From the NCBI GenBank assembly GCA_944320945.1, contig CALUJK010000104.1, forward strand, positions 1 to 64,000: 64,000 bases of DNA, written 5' to 3'. Shown here one piece after another: positions 29,411 through 39,885 of the stretch. Numbering within the stretch: the stretch's first letter is position 1; every line of letters starts with the position of its first letter. The position numbers were made by a program, and so were the translations under genes. The stretch comes from an uncultured Bacteroides sp. (GTDB lineage Bacteria > Bacteroidota > Bacteroidia > Bacteroidales > Bacteroidaceae). The notes beneath the pieces were generated by a model. That model had not been told where the DNA came from. It saw only the letters and a list, made by a program, of their open reading frames with translations, and did not search any database.

Positions 29411-29439
29411 TGAGGGTAATTCCTTCTTGACACAACCTC
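29398..29439 (-). terminator. Terminator of the gltB-dapL operon
   Basis: A perfect 13-bp stem (GAGGTTGTGTCAA at 29398-29410 with 29427-29439) is followed on the minus strand by TTTTAG. A smaller hairpin CTGTTTT/AAAACAG at 29456-29473 lies between it and the dapL stop. Confidence 0.85.
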
Positions 29440-29490
29440 GCATATATATATATGACTGTTTTAGTAAAAACAGCCAGCCTTTGCACCGCT

Positions 29491-30720
29491 TTATATCTTG
29501 CTGCGGATACGCTGCATGGCCTCTACGCAGTCTTCACGCTTACCAAAAGCTGTAAGACGCAGATAACCTTCACCACTGGGACCAAAACCTACACCTGGAG
29601 TTCCGACCACATTCACTTCGTACAGCAACTTGTCGAAGAACTTCCACGAGGTCATACCGTCCGGTGCTTTCAGCCAAAGGTAAGGTGCATTCACACCACC
29701 ATACACATCGAAGCCGGCTTCTACCAGGCTCTGACGCATGATGCGGGCGTTTTCCATGTAATAATCAATAGTCTCACGAACTTGTTTCTGTCCCTCAGGA
29801 CTATAGACAGCCTCAGCGCCGCACTGGGTAATGTAACTGGTGCCATTGAACTTGGTACACTGCCTGCGATTCCACAACGGATTGAGCGGTATGCGCTTCC
29901 CGTTGATATCAGCTGCCGTCACTTCTTTCGGCACAACTGTGTAACCACAACGTACACCGGTGAATCCCGCCGTTTTAGAGAAACTACGAATCTCAATAGC
30001 CACTTTCTTGGCACCTCGTATCTCATAAATAGAATGAGGTACGTTCGGCTCACGGATATAAGCCTCGTAAGCGGCGTCAAAGATTATCAGCGTGTCGTTA
30101 GCCAACGCATAATCTACCCAACACTTCAACTGCTCATGTGTCAAGGTAGTCCCTGTCGGATTATTGGGATAACAGAGATAGATAAGGTCTACCCGATGAT
30201 CGGGAATAGCCGGTATGAAGTTATTTTCAGCCGTGCAGGGCAGATAGGTGACATTGCTCCATTTGCCGTCTGCTTCAGCCACACCCGCTCTGCCATTCAT
30301 GATATTACTATCCACATAGACCGGATAAACAGGGTCTGTGATGCCCATGCTGTTATCCCATCGCAGCAATTCACCGATGTTGCCCGTATCGCTCTTCGCA
30401 CCGTCACTAATGAATACTTCCGAAGGACTCAGGCTAATACCGCGTGATGCAAAATCGTGTTTGATAATGGCGTTTATCAAGAAATTATAACCTTGTTCAG
30501 GACCATAACCATGAAATGTACTTTCACTAGCCATCTCGTCTACAGCCCGATGCATGGCTTCAATACAAGCAGGCGGCAGGGGACGGGTGACATCGCCAAT
30601 ACCCAAACGTATCAGTTTTTTATCCGGGTGGGTCACCTTAAAGGCGTTGACACGCTTGGCTATATCTGAAAAAAGATAACTCCCCGGTAATTTTAGAAAA
30701 TGTTCGTTTACTAATGCCAT
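29491..30720 (-). CDS. dapL: LL-diaminopimelate aminotransferase
   Basis: DapL, 409 residues, a class I/II PLP aminotransferase that converts tetrahydrodipicolinate to LL-diaminopimelate in one step, bypassing DapC/D/E. Family sequence is clear: [21 protein letters not shown] (about 40-60), [11 protein letters not shown] and [19 protein letters not shown] containing the PLP lysine. It is last in gltB-gltD-asnB-dapF-dapL, 32 bp after dapF, which encodes the next enzyme in the pathway. Length is normal. Confidence 0.96.
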   Translation of the reverse strand: MALVNEHFLKLPGSYLFSDIAKRVNAFKVTHPDKKLIRLGIGDVTRPLPPACIEAMHRAVDEMASESTFHGYGPEQGYNFLINAIIKHDFASRGISLSPSEVFISDGAKSDTGNIGELLRWDNSMGITDPVYPVYVDSNIMNGRAGVAEADGKWSNVTYLPCTAENNFIPAIPDHRVDLIYLCYPNNPTGTTLTHEQLKCWVDYALANDTLIIFDAAYEAYIREPNVPHSIYEIRGAKKVAIEIRSFSKTAGFTGVRCGYTVVPKEVTAADINGKRIPLNPLWNRRQCTKFNGTSYITQCGAEAVYSPEGQKQVRETIDYYMENARIMRQSLVEAGFDVYGGVNAPYLWLKAPDGMTSWKFFDKLLYEVNVVGTPGVGFGPSGEGYLRLTAFGKREDCVEAMQRIRSKI

Positions 30721-30752
30721 AAAATTGCTGTATTCAAAGATTTAACGTTTAT

Positions 30753-31556
30753 TTATAGTTCTATTTCTCCATCAAAAACTTTAACGGCCGGTCCTGTCAT
30801 CAGCAAGTGATAGCCAGCACCCTGCCAGCTCAGATGCAGCGTACCTCCGTCCATCGTCACATCTGTCTCCTTGCCGCAACGAAGGGTGAAAGAAGCCGCT
30901 GCTGCCGTAGCACAAGCACCTGTTCCACAAGCCTGCGTGATGCCCGAACCGCGTTCCCATACCCGCATACGTATATGATTATCGTTCAGCACTTGGGCGA
31001 ACTCCACATTCACCCGGTCGGGAAACAACGGATGGTGTTCCAGACATGGTCCGACTTCCGTCAAATGGATGCTCATTACATCGTCTACAAAGATAACCAA
31101 ATGTGGATTACCCATCGACACAGCAATTCCTTTTTTAAAGGGAACGACCTCACCCAAATCAACGGGATGAATATCTGACGGAATACCCATATCCACTGTA
31201 ACTGCCTCTACCTGCCTATTGGCATTAACGTGTAAGTTCAGATGTTTGATACCCGAAAGCGTATCAAGAGTTATGGAGGTCTTGTCTGTCAGTCCATATT
31301 CATATACATATTTGCCTATACAACGGCTGGCATTACCACACATCATAGCTTCCGAACCATCAGCATTGAATATCCGCATGGAAAAGTCAGCTTTGTCTGA
31401 CGCACCGATAAGTACCAGTCCGTCGCTCCCAATACCCGTATGCGGACGGCTCCACTCTACGGCACAGCGAGCCGGGTCGGGAATGGGATATTTCGTGGTA
31501 TCGACATAGATATAATCGTTGCCCGCTCCATGCATCTTGGTAAATCGGATTCTCAT
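30753..31556 (-). CDS. dapF: Diaminopimelate epimerase
   Basis: DapF, 267 residues from ATG 31556, turns LL- into meso-diaminopimelate for lysine and peptidoglycan. The two active-site cysteines are in [10 protein letters not shown] (about residue 75) and [11 protein letters not shown] (about 209). The ATG at 31556 overlaps the asnB stop as ATGA, the usual coupled arrangement; a GTG three codons upstream would lie inside asnB and is less likely. The neighbours dapL and dapF act consecutively. Confidence 0.95.
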   Translation of the reverse strand: MRIRFTKMHGAGNDYIYVDTTKYPIPDPARCAVEWSRPHTGIGSDGLVLIGASDKADFSMRIFNADGSEAMMCGNASRCIGKYVYEYGLTDKTSITLDTLSGIKHLNLHVNANRQVEAVTVDMGIPSDIHPVDLGEVVPFKKGIAVSMGNPHLVIFVDDVMSIHLTEVGPCLEHHPLFPDRVNVEFAQVLNDNHIRMRVWERGSGITQACGTGACATAAAASFTLRCGKETDVTMDGGTLHLSWQGAGYHLLMTGPAVKVFDGEIEL

Positions 31557-33253
31557 AACTCGCACTTTTTATAAGCATCTTCATGTACGCCTGCCACGGC
31601 TCTTCCGCTGGGCTCGTTCATGTTCTTGAAGGAAGCATCCCACGCCAAAGCCTCAGCAGTGGAACAGGCTACACTGGGCACGCTGGGTACACTGCGGGCA
31701 GCACTCTCGCTAGGGAAGTACTCTTCAAAAATGCTTCGATAATAATATTCCTCTTTATTACGCGGTGTATTAATGGGAAAACGTTCCGCAGCATTAGCCA
31801 TCTGTTCATCGCTTACGGCATTAGCGGTCATTTCTTTCAACGTATCTATCCAACTATAACCCACTCCGTCACTGAACTGTTCTTTCTGACGCCATGCCAC
31901 ACTTTCGGGCAACATGTCGGCAAAGGCTTCACGAAGAATACGTTTCTCTATGGTCTTTCCCGGACACATCTTCTCCTGCGGATTGATACGCATGGCCACA
32001 TCGAGGAACTCTTTATCCAGAAAAGGCACGCGTCCCTCTACTCCCCAAGCGGAAAGTGACTTGTTGGCACGCAGACAATCGTATAAATGTAACTTGAGAA
32101 GCTTACGCACGGTTTCTTCATGGAAAGCCCGTGCATCAGGTGCCTTATGGAAATAAAGATACCCACCAAACACTTCATCGGCTCCTTCTCCACTCAGCAC
32201 CATCTTGATGCCCATACTTTTTATAACCCGCGCTAACAGATACATCGGCGTAGACGCACGAACTGTGGTGACATCATAAGTTTCAATGTAATAAATGACA
32301 TCACGTACAGCGTCCAGTCCCTCTTGTATGGTATAATTGATTTCATGATGCACCGTCCCTATAAAGTCAGCCACTTCGCGAGCCTTAACAAGGTCGGGAG
32401 CACCTTTCAGCCCGATAGCAAAAGAGTGCAATTGAGGCCACCAAGCCTCTTTCTGCCCATCTGTCTCCACACGACGTGAAGCATACTTCTTTGCAACGGC
32501 GGAAATGATTGAACTATCCAACCCGCCGGAAAGTAACACGCCGTAAGGAACATCGCTCATCAATTGGCGGCGGACAGCATCTTCCAAAGCTGAACGAAGA
32601 ATCTGCGCATCTGTTTTCTCACGACCCGCAGATATGTCCTTTTGCGCTGCTTCGTGGAACGAAAACCAGTCCCTCGTGTACCACCGTACCATCTTTCCTT
32701 CCCGACTCGAATAATAGTGTCCCGGCAAGAAAGGTTCGTAACGCTCGCAAAAACCTTCAAGTGCTTTCAACTCGCTGGCACAATACAATGTCCCGTCAGC
32801 ATCATATCCTATATAGAGTGGAATTACACCTATCGGGTCGCGAGCTATCAGAAACTCATCTTTTGCTTCATCATATAAAACGAAAGCAAAAATACCGTTC
32901 AGTTCTTCTAGAAAATGAATACCCTTGTCGCGATAAAGGGCAAGAATGACCTCACAATCGCTACCTGTCTGGAAATCATACCGTCCCTGATAGCGCTCGC
33001 GAATGTCACGGTGATTATAAATCTCACCATTCACGGCAAGTATCTGCTTACCGTCCGGTGAATAAAGCGGCTGTCCGCCACTCTGAGGGTCAACAATAGA
33101 AAGACGTTCGTGCGCCAATATGGCTGATTTGCCACAATAGATACCACTCCAGTCCGGACCGCGATGGCGTATCTTCTTCGACATAGCCAACGCTTTCTCC
33201 CGAAGAGCAGGTGCCTTATCCTTGATATTGAGTATCGCTGCTATTCCACACAT
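31553..33253 (-). CDS. asnB: Asparagine synthase, glutamine-hydrolysing
   Basis: AsnB, 566 residues. The N-terminal class II glutaminase starts MCGIAAIL, with Cys2 as nucleophile after Met removal, and VNGEIYNH marks the glutamine-binding site. The C-terminal synthetase domain has the PP-loop [10 protein letters not shown] (about 239-248) and [12 protein letters not shown]. It makes asparagine from aspartate, ATP and glutamine, so it uses the glutamine made by the adjacent GlnN. It lies 26 bp after gltD and overlaps dapF by 4 bp. The last ~40 residues are less conserved. Confidence 0.96.
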   Translation of the reverse strand: MCGIAAILNIKDKAPALREKALAMSKKIRHRGPDWSGIYCGKSAILAHERLSIVDPQSGGQPLYSPDGKQILAVNGEIYNHRDIRERYQGRYDFQTGSDCEVILALYRDKGIHFLEELNGIFAFVLYDEAKDEFLIARDPIGVIPLYIGYDADGTLYCASELKALEGFCERYEPFLPGHYYSSREGKMVRWYTRDWFSFHEAAQKDISAGREKTDAQILRSALEDAVRRQLMSDVPYGVLLSGGLDSSIISAVAKKYASRRVETDGQKEAWWPQLHSFAIGLKGAPDLVKAREVADFIGTVHHEINYTIQEGLDAVRDVIYYIETYDVTTVRASTPMYLLARVIKSMGIKMVLSGEGADEVFGGYLYFHKAPDARAFHEETVRKLLKLHLYDCLRANKSLSAWGVEGRVPFLDKEFLDVAMRINPQEKMCPGKTIEKRILREAFADMLPESVAWRQKEQFSDGVGYSWIDTLKEMTANAVSDEQMANAAERFPINTPRNKEEYYYRSIFEEYFPSESAARSVPSVPSVACSTAEALAWDASFKNMNEPSGRAVAGVHEDAYKKCEL

Positions 33254-33279
33254 AAATCATTGGTATTTGAATATCTTAA

Positions 33280-34632
33280 TTAATGTTTTGCACTGGCTCT
33301 ACAATATGCGTCTATATCGTTTGCAATCTGACGCCCGGAAGCAATACACTTCACAACCAGACTGGCTCCCGTCGCCGCATCTCCGGCAACAAAGACACCT
33401 TCCGATAGTGGCGGTAATTCCGGCTTCAGAAATCCCATTGCCAATAAAACGAGGTCGGCTTTCAATACTGCTTTCTTACCGGTAGGCTTCATTATGGGAC
33501 GACCGCCTTCCGGATTCGGCACCCATTCCACCTCTTCCACCTCCACGCCACAGACATGGCCGTTCTTGCCTATGAACCGATTGGAGGACAAACTCCAACG
33601 GCGTGTACATCCTTCCTCGTGGCTGCTGCTTGTCTTCAACACAAGCGGATATTGCGGCCAGGGAGTCGCCGGATTATGACCGACAGGCGGCTGAGGCATT
33701 ATCTCAATCTGCGTCACACTAAGTGCTCCCTGACGGTTACTCGTGCCAATACAATCGCTGCCCGTATCACCGCCGCCAATAACCAGCACATGCTTTCCTT
33801 TTGCCGAGATGCGTTCCTCTTTCGTAAAGGTCTGACCTGCCAGTACCCGGTTCTGTTGTGCCAACATCTCCATCGCGAAATGGATGCCTTTCAACTCACG
33901 ACCGGGAATAGCCAAATCACGTGCCTGTGGCGTTCCTGTACAGATGCAATACGCATTGAATCCTTCCGGCAAATTTGAGAAATCAATGTCTGCATTTACT
34001 TTGAATGTGATACCTTCTGCTTCCATCACATGAATACGGCGGTCTATAATCGGCTTGTTCAGTTTGAAGTTTGGAATACCGAAACGCAACAATCCGCCTA
34101 CATACTCCAATTTCTCAAACACTGTCACGTCATAACCTTTCTTATTCAGTTGGTTGGCAGCGGCAAGTCCGCCCGGACCGGAACCAATGACAGCCACTTT
34201 CATGCCGTTACGTTTATACGCCTTAGGCTGAACATATCCTTCGCGGAACGCTGCTTCTATAATAGCTGCCTCATCTTCGCGAATAGTGACCGGCGCATCC
34301 ATGCTCAGTTTCAAGACACAACTTTTCTCACACAATGCCGGGCAGATACGCCCTGTAAACTCCGGAAAATCGTTCGTCCGGGTTAATATTTCATAGGCTT
34401 CCTGCCATTTGCCTTTGCACAAAGCGTCCTGAAACTCAGGAGGACGATTACCTAGCGGACATGCCCAATGACAAAATGGCACGCCACAATCCATACAACG
34501 CGAAGCCTGTAGCTTACGCTCACCGGTATTTAGAGTCTGTTCCACTTCACTGAAGTCGGTAATACGGTCATGTATCGGGCGATAGCCGGCCTCTTGACGC
34601 GGAATAGTTAAGAATGCTTTAGGGTTTCCCAT
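33280..34632 (-). CDS. gltD: Glutamate synthase small subunit
   Basis: GltD, 450 residues from ATG 34632 (MGNPKAFLTI, where homology begins; the longer open frame runs into the gltB-gltD hairpin). It passes electrons from NADPH to the large subunit. The N-terminal cysteines CMDCGVPFCHWACPLGN bind the [4Fe-4S] clusters. The FAD motif GSGPGGLAAANQLNKKG (about 150-166) and NADPH motif GGGDTGSDCIGTSNRQGA (about 290) follow. It pairs with gltB 107 bp upstream. Confidence 0.95.
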   Translation of the reverse strand: MGNPKAFLTIPRQEAGYRPIHDRITDFSEVEQTLNTGERKLQASRCMDCGVPFCHWACPLGNRPPEFQDALCKGKWQEAYEILTRTNDFPEFTGRICPALCEKSCVLKLSMDAPVTIREDEAAIIEAAFREGYVQPKAYKRNGMKVAVIGSGPGGLAAANQLNKKGYDVTVFEKLEYVGGLLRFGIPNFKLNKPIIDRRIHVMEAEGITFKVNADIDFSNLPEGFNAYCICTGTPQARDLAIPGRELKGIHFAMEMLAQQNRVLAGQTFTKEERISAKGKHVLVIGGGDTGSDCIGTSNRQGALSVTQIEIMPQPPVGHNPATPWPQYPLVLKTSSSHEEGCTRRWSLSSNRFIGKNGHVCGVEVEEVEWVPNPEGGRPIMKPTGKKAVLKADLVLLAMGFLKPELPPLSEGVFVAGDAATGASLVVKCIASGRQIANDIDAYCRASAKH

Positions 34633-34643
34633 GTTAAATGAAA

Positions 34644-34722
34644 AATTAAGAATGAGGAATGAAGGACTAAGAACGGGGAATGAGAAACAACCATGCAACT
34701 TTGCGATTCCTCATTCTTAATT
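34644..34722 (-). promoter_or_regulatory. Perfect 17-bp inverted repeat between gltB and gltD
   Basis: Arms 34644-34660 and 34706-34722 (AATTAAGAATGAGGAAT and its exact complement) flank a 45-nt loop in the 107-bp spacer. A second near-copy of the right arm (TTCATTCTTAATT) follows directly. As mRNA it would form a stable stem between two subunits that are needed in fixed ratio, so it may tune stability or translation. Confidence 0.6.
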
Positions 34723-34739
34723 CTTCATTCTTAATTTAT

Positions 34740-37700
34740 TTAATAGTCTCTCTGCACTTCGGCTATCTTCTCCTGCAACTTGCGCATCTGTTCTTCGGCC
34801 AGCACCTTCTTGTACTCGATAGGCGTTACCTGAATAAACTCGTCCACATAACGGGGCCAGTTATCCAGCATCGTACGAGCCAGTTCAGAACCGGTGTACA
34901 AATAGTGCTGGCGTATCAATTCGTGCAACTCCTTGCGGGCGGAAGCATCTTCCAACAACGAGAGTTCAACCATATCCATGTTGCAGAAGTAATCGAAATT
35001 ACGGTTCTTGTCCCACACATAGGCCACGCCGCCACTCATACCGGCAGCGAAGTTACGTCCCGTCTCTCCCAGTACGACGACCCTTCCGCCGGTCATATAC
35101 TCACAGCAATGGTCGCCGACACCTTCCACCACGGCAATGGCACCGGAGTTACGCACGGCAAAGCGTTCTCCCACCCGTCCGTTGATATAGACCTCACCGC
35201 TGGTGGCTCCATACAGTAAAGTGTTTCCGGCTATCGTATTATCTTCCGCCGCAAAACCGCTACGTACAGGCGGTTGCACAGAGATATGTCCGCCACTAAG
35301 CCCTTTGCCCAGATAGTCATTTGCTTCACCTTCCAGTTTGAAACTGATGCCATGAGCCAGAAACGCCCCGAAACTCTGTCCGGCCGAACCTTTAAACTTC
35401 ACCTGGATAGTCTTGTCAGGCAGTCCGGCCTGTCCATACTTGGCAGCCACCGCACCGGACAGCATGGCTCCCACAGAACGGTCGGTATTCGCCACGGCAT
35501 ACTCTAAAGAGATTTCTTTCCGATTCGCCAATGCTTCACCGGCTGCGGCAAGTATCGATACGTCCATCACATGTTCGATGTCGTGATGCTGTGTACTGAC
35601 ATTATGCAGAGCAGCACCATTATCCACCTTATGCAACAGATGGGAAAAGTCTAATAATCCGGCCTTTGTATCAGTTTCTGACGGAATCAGTTCTATCAGG
35701 TCGGTACGCCCCACTATATCATCCAAACGGGTGAATCCCATCTCTGCCAGATATTCGCGCACCTCCTGTGCCAAAAAGCGGAAATAGTTCACAACATATT
35801 CATAATGCCCGCGGAAATGCTCCCGCAATTTCGGGTCTTGAGTGGCAACTCCTACCGGACAAGTATTGGCATGACACTTGCGCATCATGACACATCCCAA
35901 CACAATCAGTGCAGTGGTACCGAAAGCAAACTCTTCGGCTCCCAGCAATGCCATGCTAATGATGTCGCGTCCCGTCTTCAATTGCCCATCCGTCTGGAGT
36001 CGTACCTGTCCGCGCAAACCGTTCAACACCAGTGTCTGTTGAGTTTCGCTCAAGCCAATCTCAGGAGAGATACCGGCATAACGCATAGACGAAGCAGGCG
36101 ATGCTCCTGTACCACCTTCGGCACCCGATATGACAATCAAGTCGGCTTTCGCCTTGGCTACACCTGCTGCAATCGTTCCGACCCCGCTTTCGGCCACCAG
36201 CTTCACACTGATTTTGGCCTTGGGGTTGACATTCTTCAAGTCGAAGATAAGTTGTGCCAAATCCTCAATAGAATAGATATCATGATGAGGCGGAGGCGAA
36301 ATGAGTGAAATTCCCGGAATGGAGTGACGCGTACGGGCTATCACCTCGTTCACTTTAAAGCCAGGTAATTGTCCACCCTCACCCGGCTTGGCGCCTTGGG
36401 CGACTTTTATCTGTATCTCTTCCGCATTCACCAAATACTCGGTAGTCACACCGAAACGTCCCGACGCCACCTGCTTCGTCTTACTGCACGACGAAATGCC
36501 GTCATGTGTATCGTGGAAGCGTACTGCATCCTCGCCTCCCTCACCGGTATTGCTCCGTGCTCCCAGTTTATTCATGGCAAGCGCCAACGCCTCGTGTGCC
36601 TCCTTACTGATGGCACCAAACGAAATGGCACCCGTAACGAAATGCTTCACAATCTCTTCTATCGGTTCTACCTGCTCTATGGGAATCGGATGCTTCTTGA
36701 AGCGGAAAAAGTCGCGCAAGAATATCGGATGTTCTTTTTCGTCCACCTTCTGGGTAAACTCTTTAAACTTGGCATAACTGCCCAAACGGGTAGCTAACTG
36801 AAGTGTGCTGATGGTTTCCGGATTCCACGCATGTTTCTCCCCATCCTTGCGGAAAGAGAACTGGCCGATGTTAGGCAACAGACTCTCTACCTCGTCCGGT
36901 GCAAATCCCATTTGATGGAAGGCGACGTAATCTTTGGCAATCTCTTCCAACCGGATACCGCCGATGGACGACGTAGCCGTACCGAAATAGTTCTTCAACA
37001 ACTCCTCGCTGACACCAATCGCCTCAAAAATCTTCGCACCCCGATATGAGCGAATCGTGCTGATACCCATCTTGCTCATAATCTTGTAAAGCCCTTTGCA
37101 TATTGCCTTGATGTAGTTCTTCTCTGCCGTTTCGTAATTCAACTGCACATCGCCATGCTTCACCAGATGGTCCAACACAGCAAAGGCCATATACGGATTG
37201 ATGGCACTGGCGCCATAACCCAACAGTAGCGCAGCATGCATCACTTCGCGAATCTCACCACTCTCTACCACCAGCGCAGTCTGTACCCGTTTCTGTACAC
37301 TTATCAAGTGATGATGCACGGCGCTCACTGCCAGCAGCGATGGGATGGCAGCGTGTTCGGCATCCATATCGCGGTCGGAAAGGATGATATAGTTCACACC
37401 CTCCGTCACCGACTCCTCTGCCCGACGGCACAACCCTGCCAAAGCCTCCTGTAAGCCCGCTTTACCCTCGCTCACCTTGAACAGCGTAGAAAGCTTCACG
37501 GTTTTGAAACCTTTATAGCGTATATTGCACAAAATATCCAGTTGTGTATTCGTCAAAATGGGATGAGGCAGACGTACCATCTTACAATGGCTCTCGTCCG
37601 GCAACAGGATGTTGCTTCCTACCGCCCCGATGTATTCCGTCAATGACATGACCAATTCTTCGCGAATCGGGTCGATGGGCGGATTGGTGACCTGCGCAAA

Positions 37701-39263
37701 CTGCTGCCTGAAATAATTGAACAGCAATTGCGGCATATCTGACAACACAGCCAGCGGTGTATCATTACCCATCGAAGCCGTAGGTTCTGCCCCAGTCATA
37801 CACATCGGCATCATGGTGCGTTCTATGTCCTCACGGGTATAGCCGAAAGCGCGCAAGCGCCGACTATAATCTGCTACAGTGTTCTCCACCTTACGCCCGC
37901 TTTTCAAAGTATCCAGCTCTATGCGATTAGTAGAAAGCCAGCGGCGGTAAGGTTTAGCCGCAGCAAGCTGCTCCTTCAGTTCACCATCGTAGTAAATTTT
38001 TCCCTCCTGCGTATCTATCATCAGAATCTTACCCGGTTGCAAACGCCCCTTCTCCTTGATGTTCTCTGGTTCAAAGCTAATAACACCCGCCTCACTGGCT
38101 ACCACCATCATGTCGTTCTTGGGGATAAGGTAGCGGGCCGGGCGTAACCCGTTACGGTCCAACATACCACCGGCATACCGCCCGTCACTAAACAGCAATG
38201 CGGCAGGTCCGTCCCACGGTTCCATCAGTATGGAATGATATTCATAGAAGGCTTTCAGGTCTTCGCTAATGGGATTCTTGTCGTTGAACGACTCCGGCAC
38301 TAACATCGCCATGGCATGTGGCAGGCTCAGACCGGACATCACGAAGAATTCCAGCACATTGTCCAACGAGGCACTGTCACTCATGCCCGGTTGCAGGATA
38401 GGACGAATGGCTTTGACGTCGCCCAGCAACGGCGTAGACAGTACACTTTCGCGTGCCTCCATCCAACCACGGTTACCGCGAATGGTGTTGATTTCACCAT
38501 TGTGTGCCAAGAGACGGAAAGGTTGCGCCAGGCTCCACGTAGGGAATGTATTGGTACTGAAACGCGAATGCACAATGGCCAAGCCACTGGTAAAATAGGG
38601 TTGCGTCAAGTCACAGAAATACTCGCGTACCTGCATGGACGACAGCATACCTTTATATACAATATTCTTACTGGAGAGCGAAACAATGTAGAAATCTTTG
38701 TGAGACACACGCTTCTCTATCTTCTTACGGATGATATAAAGCGTACGTTCAAAGTTCTCTACATCGGTCACACCGGTTACAAACACCTGTTTGATGTCCG
38801 GTTCCGTCTCTGCCGCACTTTTACCCAATATGGCCGAGTTTACCGGCACAGAACGCAAGTGCATCAACGAGAGGCCTTCGCGCTCTATCTCCTCTATCAT
38901 GATGCGCAAAATCTCCGCCTGTTCCTCTTTCTCTTTGGGTAAGAACACAAGTCCCGTGCCATATTTTCCTTTCTCGGGTACAGGAATACCTTGCAGCAAA
39001 ATAAACTCGTGCGGAATCTGAAGCATAATACCCGCACCATCGCCCGTTTTGTTATCAGCGCCCTCTGCACCGCGATGCTTCATGTTCTCCAACACTTTCA
39101 GGGCAGCATCGACCAGTTCATGCGACTTGTTTCCATGGATATTGACAATCATGCCTACACCACAGGCATCGTGTTCGTAAGCGGGGTCATACAACCCCGC
39201 CCCGCACACTTCTCTCTCTGTCACTCCAAGTTTTCTTTCTTTGATAAAAATACTGCTATTCAT
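34740..39263 (-). CDS. gltB: Glutamate synthase large subunit
   Basis: GltB, 1507 residues from ATG 39263 (MNSSIFIKERK); an upstream in-frame ATG at 39287 is possible but has no better leader. The mature N-terminus should be Cys34 of EHDACGVGM after propeptide cleavage; this Cys is the glutaminase nucleophile. The central and FMN-binding synthase domain includes PPPHHDIYSIEDLAQLI and GAEGGTGASP. The 3Fe-4S region follows as CVMMRKCHANTCPVGVATQD, and a GXGXG beta-helix closes the protein. It makes two glutamates from glutamine and 2-oxoglutarate, with gltD downstream, completing the GS-GOGAT cycle with glnN. Confidence 0.97.
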   Translation of the reverse strand: MNSSIFIKERKLGVTEREVCGAGLYDPAYEHDACGVGMIVNIHGNKSHELVDAALKVLENMKHRGAEGADNKTGDGAGIMLQIPHEFILLQGIPVPEKGKYGTGLVFLPKEKEEQAEILRIMIEEIEREGLSLMHLRSVPVNSAILGKSAAETEPDIKQVFVTGVTDVENFERTLYIIRKKIEKRVSHKDFYIVSLSSKNIVYKGMLSSMQVREYFCDLTQPYFTSGLAIVHSRFSTNTFPTWSLAQPFRLLAHNGEINTIRGNRGWMEARESVLSTPLLGDVKAIRPILQPGMSDSASLDNVLEFFVMSGLSLPHAMAMLVPESFNDKNPISEDLKAFYEYHSILMEPWDGPAALLFSDGRYAGGMLDRNGLRPARYLIPKNDMMVVASEAGVISFEPENIKEKGRLQPGKILMIDTQEGKIYYDGELKEQLAAAKPYRRWLSTNRIELDTLKSGRKVENTVADYSRRLRAFGYTREDIERTMMPMCMTGAEPTASMGNDTPLAVLSDMPQLLFNYFRQQFAQVTNPPIDPIREELVMSLTEYIGAVGSNILLPDESHCKMVRLPHPILTNTQLDILCNIRYKGFKTVKLSTLFKVSEGKAGLQEALAGLCRRAEESVTEGVNYIILSDRDMDAEHAAIPSLLAVSAVHHHLISVQKRVQTALVVESGEIREVMHAALLLGYGASAINPYMAFAVLDHLVKHGDVQLNYETAEKNYIKAICKGLYKIMSKMGISTIRSYRGAKIFEAIGVSEELLKNYFGTATSSIGGIRLEEIAKDYVAFHQMGFAPDEVESLLPNIGQFSFRKDGEKHAWNPETISTLQLATRLGSYAKFKEFTQKVDEKEHPIFLRDFFRFKKHPIPIEQVEPIEEIVKHFVTGAISFGAISKEAHEALALAMNKLGARSNTGEGGEDAVRFHDTHDGISSCSKTKQVASGRFGVTTEYLVNAEEIQIKVAQGAKPGEGGQLPGFKVNEVIARTRHSIPGISLISPPPHHDIYSIEDLAQLIFDLKNVNPKAKISVKLVAESGVGTIAAGVAKAKADLIVISGAEGGTGASPASSMRYAGISPEIGLSETQQTLVLNGLRGQVRLQTDGQLKTGRDIISMALLGAEEFAFGTTALIVLGCVMMRKCHANTCPVGVATQDPKLREHFRGHYEYVVNYFRFLAQEVREYLAEMGFTRLDDIVGRTDLIELIPSETDTKAGLLDFSHLLHKVDNGAALHNVSTQHHDIEHVMDVSILAAAGEALANRKEISLEYAVANTDRSVGAMLSGAVAAKYGQAGLPDKTIQVKFKGSAGQSFGAFLAHGISFKLEGEANDYLGKGLSGGHISVQPPVRSGFAAEDNTIAGNTLLYGATSGEVYINGRVGERFAVRNSGAIAVVEGVGDHCCEYMTGGRVVVLGETGRNFAAGMSGGVAYVWDKNRNFDYFCNMDMVELSLLEDASARKELHELIRQHYLYTGSELARTMLDNWPRYVDEFIQVTPIEYKKVLAEEQMRKLQEKIAEVQRDY

Positions 39264-39294
39264 CTCGATTACATTATCTAATGTCACATAATAA

Positions 39295-39303
39295 GCAAAT
39301 ATA
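39295..39303 (-). promoter_or_regulatory. -7 box of the gltB operon
   Basis: TATATTTGC on the minus strand, about 31 nt upstream of ATG 39263. A second candidate TATTTTTGC lies about 22 nt further upstream. Confidence 0.6.
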
Positions 39304-39508
39304 GTTTCATTTTGATTGCAAAAATACTCGATTTGCTTTCAAAAGACAAACATATACTCGAAATATAAAACAGAAAATAAAGAGGAACGCGAAGAATCTT
39401 TCAATTTATCATTATTACAATATTTATAATTTCAAATAGAAACCAATACTAAAGATTTTACTTTCAAATATCAACTTAGTAACATTCGAAAGGATTTTAA
39501 CATACATC

Positions 39509-39578
39509 AAGAAGGCTGTCTCAAAACAGCAGTTTCAACAATCATTCTGTCACTCTGCTATTTTAAAACAGCCTTCTT
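39509..39578. terminator. Long terminator-like hairpin upstream of gltB
   Basis: The outer stem AAGAAGGCTGT (39509-39519) with ACAGCCTTCTT (39568-39578) and an inner stem AAAACAGCAG/CTGCTATTTT with one mismatch form a nearly continuous hairpin with T-rich flanks. It separates gltB from the upstream DUF418 operon. Confidence 0.75.
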
Positions 39579-39666
39579 TATTAATACGAAGTATCTCAAT
39601 ACATGTAACTCCTGCGGGGTAGGATAAAAAATTCCATCCCTTAACAGGTACACAAGATGTATCACA

Positions 39667-39870
39667 ATTTTACTAACACATTACTTTACGGGAAAACTCC
39701 CCTATACCGGCTCAGAAGATACTCTGGAGGGGGATTGTTCCGAAGCCCTTCGGAACACGAACGAAATTAACTTGGAACGCGTTCGCAAAGGCTTGGAAAC
39801 ACGAGCCGAAAGGCTTCGGAACAAAAGGCTTGCAATACGGCACGTCCTTTGTCTGAACATTTTACTTTTC
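39667..39870 (+). repeat. Dispersed intergenic element, copy C
   Basis: It runs from ATTTTACTAACACATTAC to CATTTTACTTTTC. It has the CTCAGAAGATACTCTGGAGG hairpin block and the first stem in its T-A form, GTTCCGAA/TTCGGAAC (39736-39755). It ends 15 bp from the stop of the DUF418 gene, which lies on the other strand. With the preceding hairpin it accounts for most of the 622-bp gap 39264-39885; I see no gene in that gap. Confidence 0.75.
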
Positions 39871-39885
39871 GTAGTCTCTCTACTG

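Noticed and set aside
29452..30447. 331-codon open frame antisense to dapL
   Set aside because: It lies fully opposite a clear DapL sequence; long antisense frames of this kind recur here opposite real genes (e.g. 14502-15170 opposite nuoH, 45355-46263 opposite the alcohol dehydrogenase).
39509..39578. GGCTGTCTCAAAA hairpin as an insertion-sequence end
   Set aside because: No transposase or target duplication is nearby, and a similar hairpin (60833-60870) sits between tpiA and the SPOR gene as a terminator.
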